The position numbers and the translations under genes are program-made. DNA of 64,000 bases from Actibacterium ureilyticum (lineage in GTDB: Bacteria; Pseudomonadota; Alphaproteobacteria; Rhodobacterales; Rhodobacteraceae): NCBI RefSeq assembly GCF_002285435.1, contig NZ_NSBT01000026.1, positions 186,001 through 250,000 on the forward strand. Direction: 5' to 3'. Below the pieces are notes generated by a model. The model made no database searches. It worked only from the letters and a program-made list of their open reading frames with translations, and was not told the DNA's origin. This document shows, piece by piece, positions 24,492 through 33,200 of the stretch; position 1 is the stretch's first letter; every line of letters starts with the position of its first letter.

Positions 24492-25211
24492 ATGACCGCA
24501 ACCGCCATTGCCGAAACCGACACCGGTGTTCAGACGCTGGACATGACCGAAACCCCGCTGCGCGAGGTGAACGAGACCTTGCAGGCGCAATCGGCCAGTA
24601 CCAACCAGACCCGTTTCGTGATCGAAAACCCGCGCGGCAGCCATGCGGTCGCCGTGGGGCTGGATGCCCCGATCGAGGTGACGGTCAAGGGCTCGACCGG
24701 GTATTACTGCGCGGGGATGAACAAGCAGGCGACGGTGCATGTCACCGGCTCTGTCGGGCCGGGCGTGGCCGAAAACATGATGTCGGGCACCGTCATCATC
24801 GACGGCGATGCCAGCCAGTATGCCGGGGCCACGGGCCATGGCGGGCTGCTGGTGGTCAAGGGCAACGCCAGTTCGCGCTGCGGGATCTCGATGAAGGGGA
24901 TCGACATCGTGGTGCATGGCAATATCGGGCATATGTCGGCCTTCATGGCGCAAAAGGGCAACCTGGTGGTGCTGGGCGATGCGGGCGACGCGCTGGGCGA
25001 CAGCCTGTACGAGGCGCGGCTGTTCGTGCGCGGCAAGGTCAAGAGCCTGGGCGCGGATTGTATCGAAAAGGAAATGCGCCCCGAACATATCGCGCTGCTG
25101 CGCGACCTGCTGGACCGCGCGGGCGCGGATGCCAAGCCAGAGGAATTCACCCGCTATGGCTCGGCCCGCAAGCTTTACAATTTCAATATCGACCACGCTG
25201 GCGACTACTGA
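24492..25211 (+). CDS. mgsB: N-methylglutamate synthase subunit B (glutamate synthase alpha C-terminal domain, GlxC-like)
   Basis: Encodes 239 residues. It consists mostly of a right-handed beta-helix as in the C-terminal (GXGXG) domain of glutamate synthase, with repeats such as GMNKQATVHVTGSVGPGVAE and GHGGLLVVKGNASSRCGISM. This domain is structural, holding the amidotransferase and FMN domains together across the ammonia/methylamine tunnel. The start at 24492 follows the mgsA stop by two bases. It is encoded separately here, as in all MgsABC systems, rather than fused as in GltB. Confidence 0.92.
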   Translation: MTATAIAETDTGVQTLDMTETPLREVNETLQAQSASTNQTRFVIENPRGSHAVAVGLDAPIEVTVKGSTGYYCAGMNKQATVHVTGSVGPGVAENMMSGTVIIDGDASQYAGATGHGGLLVVKGNASSRCGISMKGIDIVVHGNIGHMSAFMAQKGNLVVLGDAGDALGDSLYEARLFVRGKVKSLGADCIEKEMRPEHIALLRDLLDRAGADAKPEEFTRYGSARKLYNFNIDHAGDY

Positions 25212-25225
25212 GGACACCCGAGAAC

Positions 25226-26551
25226 ATGGACGAAACACCCAACACGCTTCCGCGCCAGTCCTGGACCTTTTCCAACGATACGAACTCGGAAATCCGCCGG
25301 GCGGCCGCCACGGGCATCTATGACATTCGCGGCGGCGGGGCCAAGCGCCGGGTGCCGCATTTCGACGACCTGCTGTTTCTGGGCGCGTCGATGTCGCGCT
25401 ATCCGCTGGAAGGCTATCGCGAGAAATGCGAGACGAGCGTGACGCTGGGCACACGCTTTGCCAAGAAACCGATCGAGCTGAAGATCCCGATCACCATCGC
25501 GGGCATGTCCTTCGGCTCACTGTCCGGCCCCGCGAAAGAGGCATTGGGCCGCGGCGCCACGATGGCGGGCACGTCGACCACCACCGGCGATGGCGGCATG
25601 ACCGAAGAGGAACGCGGCCATTCCGAAAAGCTGGTCTATCAATACCTGCCCAGCCGCTATGGCATGAACCCCGACGATCTGCGCCGCGCCGATGCGATCG
25701 AGGTCGTCGTGGGGCAGGGCGCCAAGCCGGGCGGCGGCGGCATGCTGCTGGGCCAGAAGATCACCGAACGGGTCGCGGGGATGCGCGACCTGCCCGAGGG
25801 GATCGACCAGCGCTCGGCCTGTCGGCATCCGGACTGGACCGGGCCGGATGACCTGGAAATCAAGATCCTGGAGCTGCGCGAGATCACCAAGTGGGAAAAG
25901 CCCATCTATATCAAGGTGGGCGGCGCGCGGCCCTATTACGACGTGACGCTGTCGGTCAAGGCGGGCGCGGATGTGATCGTGCTGGACGGGATGCAGGGCG
26001 GCACGGCGGCCACGCAGGATGTGTTCATCGAACATGTGGGCCAGCCCACGCTGGCCTGTATCCGCCCGGCGGTTCAGGCGTTGCAGGATCTGGGCATGCA
26101 CCGCAAGGTGCAGCTGGTCGTGTCGGGCGGGATCCGCACCGGCGCGGATGTGGCCAAGGCGCTGGCGCTGGGCGCGGATGCGGTCAGCATCGGCACCGCC
26201 GCGCTGGTGGCCATCGGCGACAACGACCCTAAATGGGAAGCCGAATACCAGAAGCTGGGCAGCACCACCGGCGCCTATGACGACTGGCACGAGGGGCGCG
26301 ATCCCGCGGGCATCACCACGCAGGACCCCGCGCTGATGGCGCGGCTGGACCCGGTCGAGGCCGGGCGGCGGTTGCGCAATTACCTGAACGTGCTGACACT
26401 GGAATGCCAGACGCTGGCGCGGGCCTGTGGCAAAAGCCACGTGCATAACCTGGAACCCGAAGACCTGTGCGCGCTGACCATCGAAGCCGCCGCCATGGCG
26501 CAGGTGCCGCTGGCGGGCACGGGCTGGATCCCCGGCAAGGGCGGGTTCTGA
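25226..26551 (+). CDS. mgsC: N-methylglutamate synthase subunit C (FMN-binding glutamate synthase domain, GlxD-like)
   Basis: Encodes 441 residues. It is a TIM-barrel FMN domain of the glutamate synthase family: AGMSFGSLSGPAKEALGRGA, GQGAKPGGGGMLLG, VIVLDGMQGGTAATQDVF, VVSGGIRTGADVAKALALGA. Cysteines in ECQTLARACGKSH and DLCAL near residues 395-420 are placed as for an Fe-S cluster. It carries out the reductive transfer step that makes N-methylglutamate from methylamine and 2-oxoglutarate. It is the third gene of the mgs set; gmaS follows 61 bases later. Confidence 0.93.
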   Translation: MDETPNTLPRQSWTFSNDTNSEIRRAAATGIYDIRGGGAKRRVPHFDDLLFLGASMSRYPLEGYREKCETSVTLGTRFAKKPIELKIPITIAGMSFGSLSGPAKEALGRGATMAGTSTTTGDGGMTEEERGHSEKLVYQYLPSRYGMNPDDLRRADAIEVVVGQGAKPGGGGMLLGQKITERVAGMRDLPEGIDQRSACRHPDWTGPDDLEIKILELREITKWEKPIYIKVGGARPYYDVTLSVKAGADVIVLDGMQGGTAATQDVFIEHVGQPTLACIRPAVQALQDLGMHRKVQLVVSGGIRTGADVAKALALGADAVSIGTAALVAIGDNDPKWEAEYQKLGSTTGAYDDWHEGRDPAGITTQDPALMARLDPVEAGRRLRNYLNVLTLECQTLARACGKSHVHNLEPEDLCALTIEAAAMAQVPLAGTGWIPGKGGF

Positions 26552-26612
26552 ACCATCAGCGACGGGGCGGCACGCATCGCCCCGCGACACAGACAGGGAT
26601 ACCGACACCACC

Positions 26613-27929
26613 ATGACCGATCTTGCCGCCTTCGCCGCCGAAAAGGGCGTGAAATACTTCATGATCTCGTTCACCGACCTGTTCGGGGGGCAGCGGGCCA
26701 AGCTGGTGCCCGCCCAGGCCATCGCCGACATGGTGGACGAGGGCGCGGGCTTTGCCGGTTTCGCCACCTGGCTGGACATGACGCCCGCCCATCCCGACAT
26801 GCTGGCGGTGCCCGATCCGTCGACCGTGATCCAGCTGCCCTGGAAGCCCGAGGTCGCCTGGGTCGCCGCAAACCCGGTGATGGAGGGCGCCGAGGTCGCC
26901 CAGGCCCCGCGCAACGTGCTGCGCAAGCTGGTGGCCGAAGCCGAAGCCGAAGGGCTGCGCGTCAAGACCGGGGTCGAGGCCGAATTCTTCCTGCTAACGC
27001 CCGAGGGCGACAAGATCTCGGACCCCGCCGACACCGCCGAAAAGCCCTGTTACGACCAGCAGGCGGTGATGCGCCGCTATGACGTGATCGCCGAGATCTG
27101 CGATTACATGCTCGATCTGGGATGGGGCCCGTATCAGAACGACCACGAAGACGCCAATGGCCAGTTCGAGATGAACTGGGAATTCGACGACGCGCTTGTG
27201 ACCGCCGATCGGCACAGCTTCTTCAAGTTCATGGTCAAATCCGTGGCCGAGAAACACGGGCTGCGCGCGACCTTCATGCCCAAGCCGATCGAGGGGCTGA
27301 CCGGCAATGGCTGCCACGCCCATATCTCGGTCTGGGATCTGGATGGCAAGACCAACGCCTTCGCGGGCGATGCGGGCGGCCAGATCGGCGAGGTCGGGCT
27401 GTCCGAACAGGGCGGGCATTTCCTGGGCGGGATCATGAAACACGCCACCGCGCTGGCCGCGCTGACCAATCCCACGGTCAACAGCTACAAGCGGATCAAC
27501 GCGCCGCGCACCACATCGGGGGCCACCTGGGCGCCCAATACGGTGACCTGGACCGGCAACAACCGCACCCATATGGTCCGCGTGCCGGGCCCGGGCCGGT
27601 TCGAACTGCGCCTGCCCGACGGGGCGGCCAACCCCTATCTGTTGCAGGCCGCGATCATCGCCGCGGGCCTGTCGGGGTTGCGGTCCAAGGCCGACCCCGG
27701 CCCGCGCCACGATATCGACATGTACGCCGAAGGCCACACCGTCACCGACGCGCCGAAACTGCCGCTGAACCTGTTGGACGCAATTCGCGCATTCGTGTCG
27801 GATACCGGCTTGACCGATATGCTGGGGGCAGAGTTCAGTGGCTCTTACGCGAAGATGAAACAACAGGAATGGGACAGCTTCGTTTCGCATTTCTCGCACT
27901 GGGAACGCGAAAACACGCTGGACATCTGA
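26613..27929 (+). CDS. gmaS: Gamma-glutamylmethylamide synthetase
   Basis: Encodes 438 residues of the class III GS family: VEAEFFLLTPEG, NDHEDANGQFEMNWEFDDAL, GLTGNGCHAHISVWD, TTSGATWAPNTVTWTGNNRTHMV. GmaS ligates methylamine to glutamate with ATP, giving gamma-glutamylmethylamide, the first committed step of the indirect methylamine pathway. Three GS-like genes occur in this window. This one is called GmaS because it sits between mgsABC and mgdABCD, the expected roseobacter arrangement, and matches GmaS-type motifs. The ribosome-binding site is weak, as in several internal genes of this operon. Confidence 0.93.
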   Translation: MTDLAAFAAEKGVKYFMISFTDLFGGQRAKLVPAQAIADMVDEGAGFAGFATWLDMTPAHPDMLAVPDPSTVIQLPWKPEVAWVAANPVMEGAEVAQAPRNVLRKLVAEAEAEGLRVKTGVEAEFFLLTPEGDKISDPADTAEKPCYDQQAVMRRYDVIAEICDYMLDLGWGPYQNDHEDANGQFEMNWEFDDALVTADRHSFFKFMVKSVAEKHGLRATFMPKPIEGLTGNGCHAHISVWDLDGKTNAFAGDAGGQIGEVGLSEQGGHFLGGIMKHATALAALTNPTVNSYKRINAPRTTSGATWAPNTVTWTGNNRTHMVRVPGPGRFELRLPDGAANPYLLQAAIIAAGLSGLRSKADPGPRHDIDMYAEGHTVTDAPKLPLNLLDAIRAFVSDTGLTDMLGAEFSGSYAKMKQQEWDSFVSHFSHWERENTLDI

Positions 27930-27949
27930 CAGAGTGAAAGCCTGAACAC

Positions 27950-29200
27950 ATGCGCTTTTCCGGTTTCCGTGTCGTCAAAGAGGCGCTGACAGGCCACAAG
28001 GGCTGGAAGCCGCTGTGGCGTGATCCCGACCCCCAGCCCGCCTATGACATCGTGATCGTCGGCGGGGGCGGGCATGGGCTGGCGACGGCCTATTACCTGG
28101 CCAACACCTTCGACAAGCCGCGGGTTGCGGTGCTGGAAAAGGGCTGGCTGGGGGGCGGCAATATCGGCCGCAACACCACCATCGTGCGCAGCAATTACCT
28201 GTTGCCGGGCAACCAGCCGTTCTATGAGTTCTCGCTGAAACTGTGGGAGGGGCTGGAGCAGGAATTCAACTTCAACGCCATGATGTCCCAGCGCGGGATC
28301 CTGAACCTGATCCATTCGGACGCACAGCGCGACGCCTATCGCCGGCGGGGCAACGCCATGCTGCTGTCGGGCGCGGATGCCGAGCTGCTGGATCTGGCGG
28401 CGGTGCGCGACATGTACCCGTTCCTGAATTTCGACAACGCGCGCTTCCCGATCCGGGGCGGGCTGTTGCAGCGCCGCGCGGGCACAGCCCGGCACGATGC
28501 CGTCGCCTGGGGCTTTGCGCGCGGGGCGGACTTGGCGGGGGTCGACCTGATCCAGAATTGCGAGGTGACGGGTTTCCGGATCGAAAACGGCACCGTCAAG
28601 GGCGTCGAGACCACGCGCGGCTATGTCGGCGCGGGCAAGGTCGGCGTGGCGGTGGCGGGGTCCACCACGCGGGTGATGGAAAAGGCGGGCCTGCGGTTGC
28701 CGATCGAAAGCCAGGGCTTGCAGGCGTTCGTGTCCGAGGGGCTGAAACCCGCCATCGACGGGGTCATCACCTTTGGCGCCGGGCATTTCTATATCAGCCA
28801 GTCGGACAAGGGCGGGCTGGTCTTCGGTGGCGATATCGAGAGCTACAACTCCTATGCGCAGCGGGGCAATCTGCCGGTGGTCGAGGATGTGATGGAATGC
28901 GGCATGGCGATGCTGCCCGGTATCGGGCGGGCGCGGGTGCTGCGCAGCTGGGGCGGGATCATGGACATGACGATGGATGGCTCGCCCATCATCGACCGGA
29001 CGCCGGTGCAGGGGCTCTATCTGAATGGCGGGTGGTGCTATGGCGGGTTCAAGGCGACGCCGGCCTCGGGCTATACCTTTGCCCACCTGCTGGCGACCGA
29101 CACGCCGCACCCGGTCACGACCGCGATGCGGCTGGACCGGTTCGAACGCGGTCACCTGATCGACGAAAAGGGCGCGGGCGCCCAGCCGAACCTGCACTAG
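27950..29200 (+). CDS. mgdA: N-methylglutamate dehydrogenase subunit A (sarcosine oxidase beta-like flavoprotein)
   Basis: Encodes 416 residues. The FAD-binding dinucleotide motif is IVIVGGGGHGLATAYYLA (~33-50), followed by GNIGRNTTIVRSNYL. His182 in TARHDAVAWGFARG is at the site of covalent FMN attachment in heterotetrameric sarcosine oxidases. The C-terminal half is DAO-like, ending LYLNGGWCYGGFKATPASG. It oxidises the N-methyl group of N-methylglutamate. It is the first of four mgd genes matching the soxB-D-A-G order of sarcosine oxidase; note these names are unrelated to the sulfur sox genes further on. Confidence 0.93.
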   Translation: MRFSGFRVVKEALTGHKGWKPLWRDPDPQPAYDIVIVGGGGHGLATAYYLANTFDKPRVAVLEKGWLGGGNIGRNTTIVRSNYLLPGNQPFYEFSLKLWEGLEQEFNFNAMMSQRGILNLIHSDAQRDAYRRRGNAMLLSGADAELLDLAAVRDMYPFLNFDNARFPIRGGLLQRRAGTARHDAVAWGFARGADLAGVDLIQNCEVTGFRIENGTVKGVETTRGYVGAGKVGVAVAGSTTRVMEKAGLRLPIESQGLQAFVSEGLKPAIDGVITFGAGHFYISQSDKGGLVFGGDIESYNSYAQRGNLPVVEDVMECGMAMLPGIGRARVLRSWGGIMDMTMDGSPIIDRTPVQGLYLNGGWCYGGFKATPASGYTFAHLLATDTPHPVTTAMRLDRFERGHLIDEKGAGAQPNLH

Positions 29201-29210
29201 GGGGCACGCG

Positions 29211-29501
29211 ATGATCATTCCTCACCCGCTTCTCGGTCCCCGCGATTCCCAGGAATTCACGATCATGGGCGATGCGAAATTGCTGGCCCGCCCCGATGGT
29301 CTGGCCGATGGCGCCGAGGCCGCGTTTTTCGATTACCTTTACCTGCGCGACAACCCCGCCGGGCTGCACCGCGAGCTGTGGTATCACGAACAGGGCGACC
29401 GGTCCTGGCTGGTGGTCACGCGCGATACGCTGACGCATGAAATCCTTGGCGCGGAATTGGCCAGCGACGTGGCCAGACGGTTGGCGGAGGGCGCGGCATG
29501 A
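29211..29501 (+). CDS. mgdB: N-methylglutamate dehydrogenase subunit B (sarcosine oxidase delta-like)
   Basis: Encodes 96 residues. It aligns with the small delta subunit of sarcosine oxidase: GPRDSQEFTIMGDA near the N-terminus, YLRDNPAGLHRELWYHEQGDRSW in the middle, and RDT. In classical delta subunits a zinc is held by Cys6, Cys9, His59 and Cys63. Here the N-terminal pair reads His5 and Leu8 and the third Cys is Asp, leaving only the histidine, so the zinc site is probably lost. Its role in the tetramer is structural. The stop overlaps the mgdC start (ATGA). Confidence 0.9.
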   Translation: MIIPHPLLGPRDSQEFTIMGDAKLLARPDGLADGAEAAFFDYLYLRDNPAGLHRELWYHEQGDRSWLVVTRDTLTHEILGAELASDVARRLAEGAA

Positions 29502-32443
29502 CGCGTATCACGGGCGGGCTGATCGACCGCAGCCAGACGCTGAACTTCACCTTCGACGGCAAACGCTATGCCGGGCATCCGGGCGACACGCTGGCCTCGG
29601 CCCTTCTGGCCAATGGCGTGCGGCTGATGGGGCGCAGCTTCAAATATCACCGCCCGCGTGGCGTGGTTGCGGCGGGGTCCGAGGAACCCAATGCGCTGGT
29701 CACGGTGGGCAGCGGCGCACGGGCCACGCCCAACACGCGGGCCACGGTGGTGGAACTGTTCGACGGGCTGCAGGCCACCAGCCAGAACCGCTGGCCGTCG
29801 CTGGCGGTGGATGCGCTGGGGGTCAATGACCTGCTGTCGCCGTTCTTTGCCGCGGGCTTCTATTACAAGACCTTCATGTGGCCCAAAAGCTTTTGGGAAA
29901 AGCTCTATGAGCCGATCATTCGCCGCGCGGCGGGTCTGGGCAAGCTGCCGATGCAGGCCGACCCGGATGCCTATGACAAGGGCTACCTGCATTGCGATCT
30001 GCTGGTGATCGGCGGCGGCGCGGCGGGTCTGGCGGCGGCGCTGACGGCGGCGCGGGCGGGCGCACAAGTGGTGCTGGCGGACGAGGATTTCCGGCTGGGC
30101 GGGCGGCTGTTGGCCGAAAGCCATGCGCTGGACGATGCCCCCCCCACCGATTGGCTCGCGGGGGTCACGGCAGAGCTGCGCAGCCTGCCCAACCTGCGGA
30201 TCCTGACCCGCACAACAGTCTTTGGCGCCTATGACCACGGGATCTATGGCGCGGTCGAACATGTCTCGGACCATCTGGCGGAACCGGGCGGCCGCGTGCG
30301 CCAGACCCTGTGGCGGATCACCGCGAAGCGCAGCCTGCTGGCCGCTGGCGCGATCGAACGCCACATCCCCTTTGCCAACAACGACCGCCCCGGCGTGATG
30401 CTGGCCGGGGCGATGCGCGCCTATGCCAACCGCTGGGCGGTGACGCCGCAGGCGCGCGATGGCGACCGGGTGGCGATATTCGCCAACAACGATGACGGCC
30501 ACCGCACCGCGCTGGACCTGATGGCGCGGGGCGTGCCGATTTTCGGCGTGATCGACCCGCGCGAAGATGCGCCGCGGCTGGGCGAATGCCAGCTTTTTGC
30601 GGGCGGGCAGGTCACGGGCACGCAGGGGCGGCTGGGCCTGTCATCGATCCGCATCGCGCATCAGGGGCGCAATGACTGGTACGAATGCGCGGCGCTGGGC
30701 GTGTCGGGCGGGTGGAACCCGAACCTGCACCTGGCCGCGCATCACCGGGGGCGCCCGGTCTGGGATGATGCCCTGCAGGCCTTTGTGCCCGGACCCGATG
30801 GCCCGCCGGGGCTGTGCGCCATCGGCGCCGCCGCCGGGCAGGGCACGACGGCTGCCGCGCTGGCCAGCGGGGCAAAGGGCGCACAGGACGCGCTGCGGGA
30901 TCTGGGGATCGCCGCCAGCCTGCCCGATCTGCCCGTGGCCGAGGATCACAGCGCCCCGCCCGCGCCGATCTGGCATGTGCCGGGGCCGGGCCGCGCCTGG
31001 GTCGATTTCCAGAACGATGTGACGGTCAAGGACATCGCCCTGGCCCATCGCGAAAACATGCGCAGTGTCGAGCATATGAAGCGCTGGACCACGCTGGGCA
31101 TGGCGACCGATCAGGGCAAGACCGCGAATGTCACCGCGCTGGCCGTGATGGCCGAGCTGACGGGGCAAAGCATACCGCAGACCGGCACAACGGTCTTCCG
31201 CCCGCCCTATACGCCTGTCGCGATCTCGGCCCTGTCGGGGGGTGATCCGGGCACGCATTTCAAACCCACGCGCCTGACCCCCACCCATCACTGGGCGGCC
31301 GAACGCGGGGCGGTCTTCATCGAATCCGGGCAATGGATGCGGGCGCAGTATTATCCGCGCCCGGGCGAAACCCATTGGCGCCAGTCCGTCGACCGCGAGG
31401 CGCAGGCCGTGCGCGCCGGCGTGGGCATCTGCGATGTGACCACTCTGGGCAAGATCGACGTGCAGGGGGGCGATGCCGCCGCGTTTCTGGACCGGCTTTA
31501 CGCCAATACCATGTCCACGCTCAAGGTGGGGCGTGTGCGCTATGGCCTGATGCTGCGCGAGGACGGGTTCGTCTATGATGACGGCACCTGCGCCCGGCTG
31601 GCCCAGGATCACTTTGTCGTCACGACCACCACCGCCAATGCCGGGCTGGTCTATCGCAATATGGAATTCGCGCGGCAGGGGCTGTGGCCCGATCTGGATG
31701 TCCAGATCATCTCGACCACCGATGCCTGGGCGCAGATCGCCGTGGCGGGGCCGAAATCGCGCGCGTTGCTGGAACGGGTGGTCGATGATGCCGACCTGTC
31801 GAACGAGGCCTTTCCGTTCATGGCCTGCGATACGCTGACGGTCTGTGGCGGGCTGCGCGCGCGGCTTTTCCGGATCAGCTTTTCCGGTGAGCTCGCCTAC
31901 GAGCTGGCCGTGCCCGCGCGCTATGGCGCGGCGCTGATGGACCGGCTGATGGCCAAGGGCGCGGATCTGGGCGTGGTGCCTTACGGGCTTGAGGCGCTGA
32001 ATGTCCTGAGGATCGAAAAGGGCCATTGCACGGCGGCCGAGGTCAACGGCCAGACCACCGCGCAGATGCTTGGGCTGGGCCGCATGGTGTCGCAGAAGAA
32101 AGACGCGCTGGGCGTGGTCCTGTCGCGGCGCGAGGGGCTGGTGGGCGAACGGCGGGCGCTGGTGGGGCTGATGCCCGCCGATCCGGCCACGCCGCTGGTG
32201 GGCGGTGCGCATCTATTCACCGCCGGGGCCGCGCAGAAGACCGAAACCGATCAGGGCTGGATCACATCGGTTTGCTATTCGCCGCATCTGAACAGCCATA
32301 TCGGGCTGGGCTTTCTGGAAAACGGCGCCGACCGGCTTGGTGAAGAGATCACCGCCGCCAACCCGCTGGCCGGCACGGACGTGACCGTCCGCGTGGTCAG
32401 CCCGCATTTCCTGGACCCGGAAGGGGGGCGTTTGCGTGACTGA
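29498..32443 (+). CDS. mgdC: N-methylglutamate dehydrogenase subunit C (sarcosine oxidase alpha-like, NAD- and THF-binding)
   Basis: Encodes 981 residues. The N-terminal ~100 residues resemble a ferredoxin-like/Fer2_4 domain (FTFDGKRYAGHPGDTLASAL). It is followed by an NAD-binding Rossmann domain (LLVIGGGAAGLAAALTAARA) and a long linker. The C-terminal GcvT-type domain (~590-981; RISFSGELAYELAVP) carries tetrahydrofolate. In this enzyme family the methyl-derived carbon tunnels from the flavin site in the beta subunit to THF, giving methylene-THF while glutamate is regenerated. It is coupled to mgdB and overlaps the GTG start of mgdD by eight bases. Confidence 0.93.
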   Translation: MTRITGGLIDRSQTLNFTFDGKRYAGHPGDTLASALLANGVRLMGRSFKYHRPRGVVAAGSEEPNALVTVGSGARATPNTRATVVELFDGLQATSQNRWPSLAVDALGVNDLLSPFFAAGFYYKTFMWPKSFWEKLYEPIIRRAAGLGKLPMQADPDAYDKGYLHCDLLVIGGGAAGLAAALTAARAGAQVVLADEDFRLGGRLLAESHALDDAPPTDWLAGVTAELRSLPNLRILTRTTVFGAYDHGIYGAVEHVSDHLAEPGGRVRQTLWRITAKRSLLAAGAIERHIPFANNDRPGVMLAGAMRAYANRWAVTPQARDGDRVAIFANNDDGHRTALDLMARGVPIFGVIDPREDAPRLGECQLFAGGQVTGTQGRLGLSSIRIAHQGRNDWYECAALGVSGGWNPNLHLAAHHRGRPVWDDALQAFVPGPDGPPGLCAIGAAAGQGTTAAALASGAKGAQDALRDLGIAASLPDLPVAEDHSAPPAPIWHVPGPGRAWVDFQNDVTVKDIALAHRENMRSVEHMKRWTTLGMATDQGKTANVTALAVMAELTGQSIPQTGTTVFRPPYTPVAISALSGGDPGTHFKPTRLTPTHHWAAERGAVFIESGQWMRAQYYPRPGETHWRQSVDREAQAVRAGVGICDVTTLGKIDVQGGDAAAFLDRLYANTMSTLKVGRVRYGLMLREDGFVYDDGTCARLAQDHFVVTTTTANAGLVYRNMEFARQGLWPDLDVQIISTTDAWAQIAVAGPKSRALLERVVDDADLSNEAFPFMACDTLTVCGGLRARLFRISFSGELAYELAVPARYGAALMDRLMAKGADLGVVPYGLEALNVLRIEKGHCTAAEVNGQTTAQMLGLGRMVSQKKDALGVVLSRREGLVGERRALVGLMPADPATPLVGGAHLFTAGAAQKTETDQGWITSVCYSPHLNSHIGLGFLENGADRLGEEITAANPLAGTDVTVRVVSPHFLDPEGGRLRD

Positions 32444-33005
32444 TCTGATCCCGACCACCGCCTTTGGCACCACGACGGCCCGGACGGCGACCCATGGCGC
32501 GCTGAGCATGGCCGAGGATGTGACGACCGCGCTGGCCTCGGTCGCGCTGCGGCGGGGCGCGGATGTGCCCGTGCCGCTGGGGCTGCCCCTGCCGGGGCCG
32601 GGGGGCTGGGCCGGGGCCGACGGGGCGATGGCCGTCTGTATGGGCCCCGATCAGTGGCTGATCCTGGGCGCGGACGGCGCGGGCGGCGATTTCGCCGCCG
32701 ATATCGCCGCCGCCGCCCCGGATTGCAGCGTGACCGAACAGACCGATGGCTGGGTGATCCTGGACATCCGGTCAAAGGATGATGCGGATGGCGCGCCGAT
32801 GGCAGAGCTGCTGACGCGGCTGGTGAACCTGGACCCCGCCACGCTGGCGCCGGGGCGGGCCACGCGCAGCCAGACCGGGCATCTGGGCATCATCGCGCTG
32901 CGTCTGGCGCCCGACCGGCTGCTGCTGCTGGGCCTGCGATCGGCGGCGGAAAGCCTGTGGCAGCACCTGGACGGGACGCTGCGGCGTCTGGCGGTGCCCC
33001 GATGA
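32436..33005 (+). CDS. mgdD: N-methylglutamate dehydrogenase subunit D (sarcosine oxidase gamma-like)
   Basis: Encodes 189 residues from a GTG start at 32436 that overlaps mgdC by eight bases, with GGGGGG upstream. The sequence is weakly conserved, as is usual for gamma subunits, but MGPDQWLILG, VTEQTDGWVILDI and the terminal GTxRR-like region fit the sarcosine oxidase gamma family (a truncated GcvT-like fold). It stabilises the alpha subunit's folate domain. It is the last of the four mgd genes. Confidence 0.88.
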   Translation: MTDLIPTTAFGTTTARTATHGALSMAEDVTTALASVALRRGADVPVPLGLPLPGPGGWAGADGAMAVCMGPDQWLILGADGAGGDFAADIAAAAPDCSVTEQTDGWVILDIRSKDDADGAPMAELLTRLVNLDPATLAPGRATRSQTGHLGIIALRLAPDRLLLLGLRSAAESLWQHLDGTLRRLAVPR

Positions 33006-33200
33006 CCGGCGCACGCCCATCGGGCCTTGGCATCCGGGCCGCAAGATGATGATATCCCGGCCTGTTTCCCGCCTGTCGGTTTTGACGGGCGCCATGTCGC
33101 TTGGCGCGGCCCCTGTCCGCGCCGCAACTGTTACCGCAGCAGAAAACAGCGTATCCGGTTGGCCGGTGCGCGCAGCCAGGCCGTTTCCAAAGGATCCGAG

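Noticed and set aside
33006-33200. Possible riboswitch (glycine or folate type) before purU.
   Set aside because: No recognisable glycine or THF aptamer core was found; the GC-rich gap folds in many ways and gives no specific signature by eye.
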